13,553 bases of DNA, taken from assembly GCA_003096235.1 (NCBI GenBank), contig PIXT01000059.1, positions 1-13,553 of the forward strand, read 5' to 3'. Made by a program: the position numbers and the translations under genes. This DNA comes from Candidatus Bathyarchaeum sp. Its GTDB lineage: Archaea > Thermoproteota > Bathyarchaeia > Bathyarchaeales > Bathyarchaeaceae. This document shows positions 6,701 through 13,082 of the stretch, piece after piece (position 1 is the stretch's first letter; every line of letters starts with the position of its first letter). The notes under the pieces were generated by a model. That model was not told where the DNA came from, did no database searches, and saw only the letters and a list, made by a program, of their open reading frames with translations.

Positions 6701-6744
6701 TTTAAAAGAGGATATTTGGATAAAAGCTGTAATCTTATTGGAGG
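6701..6744 (+). promoter_or_regulatory. Promoter and SD of the HNH-like gene
   Basis: TTTAAAAG at 6701-6708 is a TATA-like box whose spacing predicts a start near 6731. GGAGG at 6740-6744 is a strong SD 8 nt before ATG 6753. This rules out TTG 6738, an in-frame alternative that overlaps the SD itself. Confidence 0.65.
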
Positions 6745-6752
6745 AACAGGAA

Positions 6753-7025
6753 ATGGTTGAATTTCCCGAAGAAGTTGTAAAGAAAGCGTTCGGCGCTTCA
6801 GACGGTAGATGCGAATGCCTACTTGTAGAACATGGACATAAATACAATTCTCAATGTATGAGAGTACTCACTTGGAGTAAAAGAGGACAATCTTTCATTG
6901 CAGTCGACGGCCAAAAAGGCTGGGAAGCACACTGGATAGTCAGCCCAGAAGACGGCGGAAAACCTACACAAGAAAACTGCGAAATACTCTGCTGGGACTG
7001 CTACATCAAGAAAAACAAAAAATAA
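6753..7025 (+). CDS. Small HNH-fold protein with altered active-site histidines
   Basis: The 90-residue protein has the layout of small archaeal and bacterial HNH proteins: a helical lead, a Cys cluster CEC (20-22) and C35, a WEAH segment (58-61 region, H60), a GG turn (68-69), N75, and CEILCWDC (76-83) followed by a basic tail. In relatives I recall, the central segment reads WEAHH and the last knuckle ends CWDCH. Here those positions are Trp61 and Tyr84. The likely zinc ligands (C22, C35, C80, C83) and N75 remain, while the second His of the HH pair and the final metal-binding His of the HNH motif are gone. The fold and structural zinc should persist, but nuclease activity is doubtful, so a DNA-binding or regulatory role is possible. 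It is monocistronic with its own promoter and ends before a palindrome and a terminator. Confidence 0.75.
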   Translation: MVEFPEEVVKKAFGASDGRCECLLVEHGHKYNSQCMRVLTWSKRGQSFIAVDGQKGWEAHWIVSPEDGGKPTQENCEILCWDCYIKKNKK

Positions 7026-7058
7026 ACTAAACACAACTCTTCTTTTTTGTTTTAGTTC

Positions 7059-7077
7059 CGTTAGATTAAATCTAACG
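7059..7077. repeat. Perfect 19-base palindrome downstream of the HNH-like gene
   Basis: CGTTAGATTAAATCTAACG has two exact 9-base arms around a single central A. It begins 34 bases after the HNH-like stop codon. It could be an RNA hairpin reinforcing termination or a binding site for a dimeric protein. Confidence 0.7.
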
Positions 7078-7082
7078 TAATC

Positions 7083-7116
7083 CGTGCATTTATTTTTGCA
7101 CGCAATTATTTTTTTT
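7083..7116 (+). terminator. Hairpin followed by a long T-run
   Basis: CGTGCA (7083-7088) and TGCACG (7097-7102) form a 6-bp stem with an 8-base T-rich loop. It is followed by AATTATTTTTTTTC, giving eight consecutive T. The layout resembles a bacterial intrinsic terminator; in archaea the T-run alone would usually suffice. Confidence 0.6.
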
Positions 7117-7388
7117 CAGCAACAGCGCACATTTTAATTAGTTATAAGAACTTGATGAACACCTCTAAAGGTACCCAAGCGCCTATGTTAACGTATGTTA
7201 TAGAATTTTAGAATCCTCAAAAAATGATTTACGCTATATGCGGTATTAATTCGGTGCGGGTGGCATCTCTTGTAACACGCCCCGTCAGCAGTGAGTGGTG
7301 CATACATTTGAATGTAATTTAACTGTTTACCAAAAAGAGTTCTAAATAGTCATGTTCAAAAATATCAAGAAGCTGAAAAGTATATGTT
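7117..7388. other. Gene-free stretch with a GC-rich island
   Basis: No convincing coding frame is present. Most of the stretch is AT-rich, but about 7250-7302 is clearly GC-richer (GGTGCGGGTGG, CACGCCCCGTCAGC). A 6-bp inverted repeat, TACATT-TG-AATGTA, follows at 7303-7316. GGGTG (about 7258-7262) could pair with CGCCC (about 7279-7283). A small structured RNA is conceivable, but I see no tRNA, C/D-box or other known signature. Confidence 0.35.
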
Positions 7389-7421
7389 GAAAAAAATATG
7401 ATGGCGCTTCAAAAAAAGCGC
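7389..7421 (-). terminator. Terminator of the secreted PKD protein gene
   Basis: On the minus strand, right after the stop codon, GCGCTT (from 7421) pairs with AAGCGC (ending at 7404) around a six-base T-rich loop. ATATTTTTTTC follows at about 7398-7389. A 6-bp GC-containing stem plus seven T is a good transcript end. Confidence 0.65.
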
Positions 7422-9926
7422 TTACTTGTGAATTACTATTGATCCGCCTTCGATTGCGGTTGTTGGATCTGAACTGTCTGAGAGACCAAGCTGATTGTCA
7501 TAAACGATATTGCCTGAGGCGCTATCCCAGATTTTGATGCGGAACGTGTCTGGTGTGAGTTCTGATTTTAGTTTGCCATCAGTTGCGGTTAACATGAAGG
7601 TGTAAGATCCCTCGCCGTTGATTGTTCCTGTGCCCTTGTATTGTGCTTTAGCTCCAGCTATGACCAGCCACTGATATGATGTGCTATGGAATTTCAGGTC
7701 GGCAACCTTGAACTCGAACACTGTGTTACCTGTTAGAACATTAGCGCCCTTCTGATACTTTGAAACAAAACCAAAGTTTGCCGTTCCTGCTAACTGTGGA
7801 TCGATTGTGTATGCGCCTTCGGGAGAGTTAATCCATCCTCTTCCAGTTACAAATCCTGCACTTGAATCATACACGACAACATACTCGGGAACAACATATT
7901 CAACAGAACCGCCATTACTATCTGTAACTGTAAGTGTTAATCCGTCGTAGACACCGGCATCTAGGTAGATGTGACCTCCAGAAACAACTCCAACGCCGTT
8001 TTCTTCAGTTACGGTTCCTTTTGAGCTTGTTCCATCTGCCCACGTCCAAATCGCGGTATGTGTATCATGAATGTCTGCATCAACAAAACGGGCACTAACA
8101 CTTACCAATGTGTTAACGGCTACGGGTTCAACAGGCACAAGAACAGATCTGATTTCTGGAAAAGCATTCTCTTGTGGCAAAGGTATACGAACTAAACCAA
8201 CATGCAAATCTGTAACGGGTGGAGGAACATCAACAATACGGCTGTTTGCAGGGTAATATCCCGAAGCTTCAACATGGACGCGATAAGTCCCTTCTAGAGT
8301 GTCCCATTTGTATCGCCCGTCTTCGCCAGTTATCAGAGGATTTACATCAGGATCCATTACAGCGGGGTCTAGCCCTGTGGGAACATTCTCCCAGCCTCCA
8401 AGACCATTAGGTCTTTGAAGCCAAACAACGGCGCCAGAAATGCGTTCATATGTTTCAGAGTCATAGATGTATCCTGCGGGATCAACATAAAGTAAGAAAA
8501 CCACATTTTCCTCAGGCTGTTCAGGAAAATGAGCAACATAAGTTACTGTGATTTCCCCAGATCGCTCAATTTCTCCGAAAATTATGGGGTAGCTCCATGA
8601 TGGAGCAGGACCCAGCATAGAATCAACGATGTCTGGGTTTTCGTCATTTGTGTGTATTATAATGTCCACTGATGTGGCTTCAGGCTCATAATATTCAAAG
8701 ACGGTTGGAGTCCATGATAACACACTCGGGGGGTCTATTAATGAGCCAGTGGCACCTTCTACGTCAACATCGGGAGGAAGATAAAGATCGTTAATTGTTG
8801 TCAACACTGAGTCAACATTATTGTCATGATTAAACTCCAGTGAACTTGTGGAAATATTGGCTGTCGATTGGATTGTACTTCCAAGTAAAGCATTATCGGA
8901 CACGTGAACCTCTAACGTTCTATTCGCAGCACCTAAGGGGTACTCAGATAATGACCCTATATCCCAAGACACTACCCCCTTAACAGGATCATAAATACCA
9001 TCATCTGAAGCTTCAACAAATTCTACTAAATCTTCATCCAGTGGAAGAGTCACGTTTAATTGCACGTTTAATGCGACATTGCTTCCCAGATTGCCCACAT
9101 ATATTAAGTATTGAAAATCATCACCAATTTCTTTGCCGATTGGTGCAGCAATCGAAGCGTACACATCAGAAACATCGTTATGAATTACAGGATATTCAAA
9201 TTGAATAGCAAGACCTGGAGAAATAACTGGCTGGTTATACGAATATTCAAGACCGTCAGCCCCTGAATGATCTTCGATTCCAACTGTCGCTGAAACGCCA
9301 TTAGCGGCTATTACAGAAAAAGAACTGTATTGAAACAAAATGTCATTTGAGCCTTCATACAGTATTGCCTCAAAGGTTATGGCTTCTTCGGATTCAGAAG
9401 TGCCGTTAAGTAAATTATTTAGATTACTCCATTCTGCAACAAAGTAACGATTTGGAGCAACACCAAAAGTTTCGAAATTAACTGTTCCGGCAAGATAATC
9501 ATATGTAGAGTAATCAAACGTGTATGAAATGCTGTCCCAATATGGAGCAATGAACCCGTTAACATCATAATCGCTCATGATGGGCTGATTTTCCAAATAC
9601 CCAAACCAACTTACTTGAGGTTCAAACATTATCAATCCGTTTAATCCAATCGATAATTCTGTATATTCTCTGCCGTAGTAACTAAAAGTGAACCCTATGG
9701 GCACATCTTCAACTGTTCGTTCATTTACAAAAGGAACAGGCGGCAAAACTTGATTATTAGAATCAGCAATTTCAATCCAATTAAAAACTACATCTTCAGA
9801 GGTGTTACTATCTGAACATGTGTATCCAAAAACATCCGTATCTTCTGCCATCACAGAAGTTAGATTTCCAATAAAAATCATGGATAAAAGCAAACAAGTT
9901 AATATCATGCATAAAGGCTTTCTCAA
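7422..9926 (-). CDS. Large secreted multidomain surface protein with PKD and a bacterial-type C-terminal module
   Basis: The 834-residue protein begins with a Sec signal peptide (about 1-27, cleavage after SVMA). Visible modules are: a beta-sandwich 30-245 with GLNGLIMF and FIAPYWDSI, like those of bacterial and archaeal exoproteins; a DUF11/CARDB-like adhesion domain (about 255-380); a linker domain (390-480); a transthyretin/carboxypeptidase-regulatory-like repeat (about 483-582, ISGAVVWLQ to LVRIPLP); a PKD-like domain (about 590-685, with HIYLDAGVYDGLTLTV); and a 145-residue C-terminal module (690-834) running from FVTGRGWINSP to GGSIVIHK. It has several N-x-S/T sequons and no C-terminal anchor helix or sorting signal, so it should be released or held non-covalently. 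The start is TTG 9926 with SD GGGTGA (9933-9938); Met7 is a poorer start because it would trim the basic N-region. Substrate binding is unknown. Confidence 0.85.
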   Translation of the reverse strand: MRKPLCMILTCLLLSMIFIGNLTSVMAEDTDVFGYTCSDSNTSEDVVFNWIEIADSNNQVLPPVPFVNERTVEDVPIGFTFSYYGREYTELSIGLNGLIMFEPQVSWFGYLENQPIMSDYDVNGFIAPYWDSISYTFDYSTYDYLAGTVNFETFGVAPNRYFVAEWSNLNNLLNGTSESEEAITFEAILYEGSNDILFQYSSFSVIAANGVSATVGIEDHSGADGLEYSYNQPVISPGLAIQFEYPVIHNDVSDVYASIAAPIGKEIGDDFQYLIYVGNLGSNVALNVQLNVTLPLDEDLVEFVEASDDGIYDPVKGVVSWDIGSLSEYPLGAANRTLEVHVSDNALLGSTIQSTANISTSSLEFNHDNNVDSVLTTINDLYLPPDVDVEGATGSLIDPPSVLSWTPTVFEYYEPEATSVDIIIHTNDENPDIVDSMLGPAPSWSYPIIFGEIERSGEITVTYVAHFPEQPEENVVFLLYVDPAGYIYDSETYERISGAVVWLQRPNGLGGWENVPTGLDPAVMDPDVNPLITGEDGRYKWDTLEGTYRVHVEASGYYPANSRIVDVPPPVTDLHVGLVRIPLPQENAFPEIRSVLVPVEPVAVNTLVSVSARFVDADIHDTHTAIWTWADGTSSKGTVTEENGVGVVSGGHIYLDAGVYDGLTLTVTDSNGGSVEYVVPEYVVVYDSSAGFVTGRGWINSPEGAYTIDPQLAGTANFGFVSKYQKGANVLTGNTVFEFKVADLKFHSTSYQWLVIAGAKAQYKGTGTINGEGSYTFMLTATDGKLKSELTPDTFRIKIWDSASGNIVYDNQLGLSDSSDPTTAIEGGSIVIHK

Positions 9927-9968
9927 GATTTTTCACCCAATATGATCTTAGGGATATCTAGAATAAAC

Positions 9969-9989
9969 AATATTAATGTTGTTAACATT
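9969..9989 (-). promoter_or_regulatory. TATA-like box and overlapping inverted repeat upstream of the surface-protein gene
   Basis: On the minus strand TTAATATT (9976-9969) is placed for a transcription start near 9946 and a leader of about 20 nt holding the SD. AATGTT-GTT-AACATT (9975-9989), a perfect 6-bp inverted repeat, abuts its upstream side where TFB would bind, making it a candidate operator. Confidence 0.45.
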
Positions 9990-9998
9990 TTTTGTTCT

Positions 9999-10006
9999 CA
10001 AAAAAC
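9999..10006 (-). terminator. Probable T-run terminator after rqcH
   Basis: Six consecutive T on the minus strand (complement of 10000-10005) lie 59 bases past the rqcH stop. No clear hairpin is seen. I see no gene in 9927-10064. Confidence 0.35.
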
Positions 10007-10064
10007 TTTTTTTAACCATGAATTTTTGAAAAGAAATTACTAAATTTCTTGCATATTCACGATT

Positions 10065-12068
10065 CTATTCCAGTTTTCCTCTGCCCAATGGAATAAACCT
10101 CTGTATGTCCTCAAGGGGAATTGCAGTGACAGTTCTTTTTAGGTCTTCAGAAACTTTAGTGGATAATTGATGACGTATCTTTTTGGCAAGCTGACTGCTC
10201 TTCATATCTCCCGGAATAATCTTCATGTAAGCGTCCGTCTGATGGGTAACAGATTTCACAGGTCCACCAATAATCATAAGGGAATCATCATCAATTTTTA
10301 CTCCAATAGCAACATGCAAAGGAACACTACGAACAAAATTTTTGGTTCCACGAATCATAAACGACCCCTTCTTTAGAGATTGACCCGAAGGAGGAGTCTT
10401 GCTCACCTGATTTGGATGAATCCAGTAAACGTTTACTGCACTCAATAGTTCCTTCCAAGCTCGAGAGTACGACGCCGCAAGCTGCGCTGCCTCAGTGATG
10501 GTTTGTTCGGGCACAGTTTTTCCTTGTGTTTTAATCACGACAAATGGAGCACCCACAATTTCAGCATGAAACACAATATCATCTGCTTCCATGTGTTTTT
10601 TGATTAGCACCTCGTTAGATGTGGCATCTCTGCCTCCAATCACAAGAAAACCATCAGAGGAATGTACCCACCTGAACTTTTCGAACCACTCCTTTTTTCT
10701 TCTCTTGGCAAGGGTTTGCTGTGATTCTTTCGCTAATGTAACCTGCTTTTTTGCCTCTTCGATTTTTGCTTCGGTCTCTTGCAGCTGTTTCTCGGCGCCC
10801 CTAAGTTTTTTTTCAGCCTTCTTAGATTTTGAGTAGTATTTGTTTGCGCTTGCTTGGATGGGCTGACGAATGTTAATGGAGAAAACTTTGTTTTCAACTG
10901 AAACGTGAAGAACTTGATTTTTTGGCTCCAGCGAGTGGAAGTAAATATCAGGATGATTGTTTGTTTTCTTTCCTGCTTCAATGGTTGAAGCTATTTCTGT
11001 CCACGTTTTTCCGTTTCTTTTCTGTTCCAATATTTTCTGGAGAAGAGATTGGAGGTCTCCAAAGTGCTGGTAAATCAGATCGCCGATGTTCTTGTTTTTT
11101 ATGATTGGTTCCTTCAAGTCTTCTAGAGCTTTGTTTTGCCTGTGAAGAATGCGTTCATATCGGGCAACTTCGCTCTTAACATCTCCAGTTGCTTCTTTGC
11201 TTAGCTCAGCGTCAGTTATCTTAGCATAGTATTCGTCAAGGGCGCTGTTGAATTTGTCATAATTGTTTTGATTCAGGTGTTCAAACTTTTTCAGGGGCAC
11301 AGCAGTTACGTCAATCCACACGCCGTTTTCGTCACTTACAATACGAGACTCGATATTTCCAGATTCGATAACAAAAAGAAGCTTCTGGAGCTGATCAAAG
11401 ATGCCGTCAACTTCAGCGTCAGTAAGAGCACTACAGCTAGTTTTTTTGTCAACATCTGCGCGGAGAAGTATTTCTTCAGCATAGGTTCCGCTTATGCTCA
11501 AAAATTTAGTTAGCGCCCGTACTATTTCGGTTTCTCCAAGTTCTTTAATTTCCCTAAATTCCTGAAGGTTCAATTTTTTAGGATTTCTTCCTCTTGCAGG
11601 CGGGTGCTGAAACGGTTCGCCACGCAGAATGTTTCGATCTCGCATTCTCTTATAGGTCATGGCTTGCAGAATATTGCCTTCAGGATCAACCAGTATGACG
11701 TTTCCTCCACCGAAAAGCTCTGAAACCAACTGAAAGACGCCTTGCCGCGTGCTGACCTCTATAATTTCTATTCGCTCAAATTCGTGTTGCCTGACCGCTT
11801 TAACTACGCCATTGTCTAAATATTTTCTAAGCCCCATGCAAAAAGCAGAGGGTCTTTGTGGGGTTTCATGTACATAAGAGGTTAGATGTATGCGTTTTCC
11901 AGCTTCACTGAGCAACTGGATTCGAGGCATACCTGATTTGCGAAGCTTGAAAAGTAAAGCATGTGTGCCAATTTGATAAATTTTGGATACGTGAGCTCCT
12001 TGCACCAGTTCGTTAATTTCATGGGTAACTGCGGCTACATCGAAGCTTGTCATTACCTCTTTCAACAT
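10065..12068 (-). CDS. rqcH: NFACT-family ribosome rescue factor, archaeal RqcH (Rqc2/NEMF homologue)
   Basis: From ATG 12068 the product has 667 residues, the expected size. The order is NFACT-N (about 6-165, opening with MTSFDVAAVTHEINELV), a helix-hairpin-helix-like region (about 170-230), a long coiled coil (about 285-360), a middle beta region, a second coiled coil (about 410-460), and NFACT-R (about 460-590, containing WFEKFRWVHSSDGFLVIGGRD). The family binds stalled 60S/50S subunits carrying peptidyl-tRNA and, in bacteria, recruits tRNA-Ala to add C-terminal alanine tails that mark nascent chains for degradation. The tRNA-contacting Asp-Arg pair of NFACT-N reads Glu-Arg here (E98-R99). 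ATG 12068 is preferred: GAGGG (12073-12077) lies 4 nt upstream. ATG 12053 has its SD only 2 nt away, and TTG 12116 would add 16 unlike residues. It is probably cytosolic. Confidence 0.93.
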   Translation of the reverse strand: MLKEVMTSFDVAAVTHEINELVQGAHVSKIYQIGTHALLFKLRKSGMPRIQLLSEAGKRIHLTSYVHETPQRPSAFCMGLRKYLDNGVVKAVRQHEFERIEIIEVSTRQGVFQLVSELFGGGNVILVDPEGNILQAMTYKRMRDRNILRGEPFQHPPARGRNPKKLNLQEFREIKELGETEIVRALTKFLSISGTYAEEILLRADVDKKTSCSALTDAEVDGIFDQLQKLLFVIESGNIESRIVSDENGVWIDVTAVPLKKFEHLNQNNYDKFNSALDEYYAKITDAELSKEATGDVKSEVARYERILHRQNKALEDLKEPIIKNKNIGDLIYQHFGDLQSLLQKILEQKRNGKTWTEIASTIEAGKKTNNHPDIYFHSLEPKNQVLHVSVENKVFSINIRQPIQASANKYYSKSKKAEKKLRGAEKQLQETEAKIEEAKKQVTLAKESQQTLAKRRKKEWFEKFRWVHSSDGFLVIGGRDATSNEVLIKKHMEADDIVFHAEIVGAPFVVIKTQGKTVPEQTITEAAQLAASYSRAWKELLSAVNVYWIHPNQVSKTPPSGQSLKKGSFMIRGTKNFVRSVPLHVAIGVKIDDDSLMIIGGPVKSVTHQTDAYMKIIPGDMKSSQLAKKIRHQLSTKVSEDLKRTVTAIPLEDIQRFIPLGRGKLE

Positions 12069-12075
12069 TTTTCCC

Positions 12076-12318
12076 TCAAGATACAAAGAACCTGTTGTCC
12101 AACCTGAAATGGACAAAGCCTTCCATATTCCCTTTCTGGTTTATGTTACTGCATAAAAAAGGTGCCGTCTTGCAAGCATACAGTTCTAGCCAAGCGGCAA
12201 CTAATGTGGGGTCAGGTTTCTTTATTGCTTGCAAAAAATCTAGAATTCGTTGATTGTCAAAAAGTTTAGTGTTTTTGAAATGGTGTAGTTTGATGTACGT
12301 CAAGACTTGCTGGGGCAC
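12076..12318 (-). CDS. Possible small gene just ahead of rqcH
   Basis: An 80-codon frame runs from GTG 12318 to TGA 12076. Its stop overlaps the rqcH SD (TGAGGG) and lies 7 bases before ATG 12068, an operon-like junction. The product has a mixed, soluble-looking composition, with a central segment ILDFLQAIKKPDPTLVAAWL that reads like a folded helical protein. Against it: it overlaps the end of the upstream small membrane-protein gene by 53 bases in another frame, the GTG has only a weak GAAGAA-like SD, and I recognise no family. Later in-frame TTG starts (for example 12303) would reduce the overlap. If it is not coding, then 12117-12265 is simply an intergenic region. Confidence 0.3.
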   Translation of the reverse strand: MPQQVLTYIKLHHFKNTKLFDNQRILDFLQAIKKPDPTLVAAWLELYACKTAPFLCSNINQKGNMEGFVHFRLDNRFFVS

Positions 12319-12487
12319 TATTTTCTTCAGAGTCTATTGGTGTCTGTTGGACATTTCCTGAGGACATTCCCTGATCACCTACCCAGTATAATGTCCATCC
12401 GATCATCCAAAGGAAGATGGTGAGTGGTAAAAGAACAATAATTTTTACTTTACTAAACAGATGCCCCTTTTCATTTGGTTTGTTCAT
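12266..12487 (-). CDS. Small single-helix membrane protein
   Basis: From ATG 12487 the product has 73 residues: a basic N-terminus, one hydrophobic helix (about 15-37, VKIIVLLPLTIFLWMIGWTL) and an acidic, Ser/Gln-rich tail expected outside. The helix ending in GWTLYWVG resembles small archaeal membrane proteins of unknown role. TTG 12574 is an alternative start adding 29 residues and giving a 4-base TTGA overlap with the upstream gene, but that extension is not membrane-like and has no SD. No strong SD is seen at 12487 either. It forms a pair with the next small membrane gene and precedes rqcH. Confidence 0.55.
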   Translation of the reverse strand: MNKPNEKGHLFSKVKIIVLLPLTIFLWMIGWTLYWVGDQGMSSGNVQQTPIDSEENSAPASLDVHQTTPFQKH

Positions 12488-12570
12488 GTAAAGCCACAGT
12501 TGCTTGTTAAGCTGGTAACATGTAAAGCTCTTATGAAAACGGGCTACAGATTTGCAGTATGAACTTTTGT

Positions 12571-12798
12571 TCAATTGGATTTCTTGAGCATCAACGGCTT
12601 GTCAGGGATTGCGAACAGGAGTATCCAAAAATAGATTATTAGAATTAATTGGAGAAACAGTCCAGGAGCTGTAAAGAGAATCATCGGTGGCGCTTTGCCG
12701 ATAATGATTAGCATAACCAGAAGAAATAGAAGAACAACAAAAAAGATTAAGATCAGTTGCAAGACAAGCATATACAACGAACTTTTGTTTACCCCCAT
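12571..12798 (-). CDS. Small two-helix membrane protein
   Basis: The 75-residue product is almost entirely hydrophobic: helix 1 at about residues 9-34 (LVLQLILIFFVVLLFLLVML) and helix 2 at about 43-64, with a short GKAPPM turn between and a basic tail (PDKPLMLKKSN). The basic tail predicts the C-terminus inside and hence the N-terminus inside as well. ATG 12798 has an SD-like GGTGA about 7 nt upstream and a TATA-like box at 12846-12853. The family is not recognised. The next small gene follows directly on the same strand, so co-transcription is likely. Such proteins may be membrane-complex subunits, but nothing here shows that. Confidence 0.65.
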   Translation of the reverse strand: MGVNKSSLYMLVLQLILIFFVVLLFLLVMLIIIGKAPPMILFTAPGLFLQLILIIYFWILLFAIPDKPLMLKKSN

Positions 12799-12845
12799 TT
12801 TGGGTCACCATCTCTTCTGTTCTGAGGTTTTTTTGTTTCATAGCG

Positions 12846-12853
12846 TTTATAAT
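12846..12853 (-). promoter_or_regulatory. TATA-like box for the small membrane-protein genes
   Basis: On the minus strand ATTATAAA (12853-12846) is about 50 bp upstream of ATG 12798, predicting a start near 12823 and a leader of about 25 nt with the GGTGA SD. It may also drive rqcH, as no better promoter is visible closer to it. Confidence 0.45.
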
Positions 12854-12972
12854 GTTAACCCTCTTGTTTGGTTGTCTGATTATGGAATTTGTTTTTTGTA
12901 TTGTAAAAATCGGCAATACCATAAGGTTACGTCAAAGAATGAAACAAGAAACTTGGATTGACTTTTGAAAGG

Positions 12973-12980
12973 ATTTAAGT
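12973..12980 (+). promoter_or_regulatory. Weak TATA candidate for the right-edge gene
   Basis: TTTAAGTA at 12973-12980, preceded by purine-rich GAAAGGA, would start transcription near 13003, leaving a leader of about 80 nt before TTG 13083. The rest of 12854-13082 shows no convincing gene. Confidence 0.3.
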
Positions 12981-13082
12981 AATTGGAAATAGATGTATGC
13001 GAGTGAAGAATAAATCTGGAAGCGAAAGCAAGATAAACCAGAATTAGAACTGTATGATGTCCACTAAAACACGGGATGTAAC

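Noticed and set aside
7153..7158. TGATGA as a possible C box of a C/D RNA (also at 2247-2252)
   Set aside because: No CTGA D box or flanking terminal stem follows at a suitable distance in either place.
7155..7211. 18-residue frame in the gene-free stretch
   Set aside because: No SD, and the TTATAA just upstream is too close to act as its promoter.
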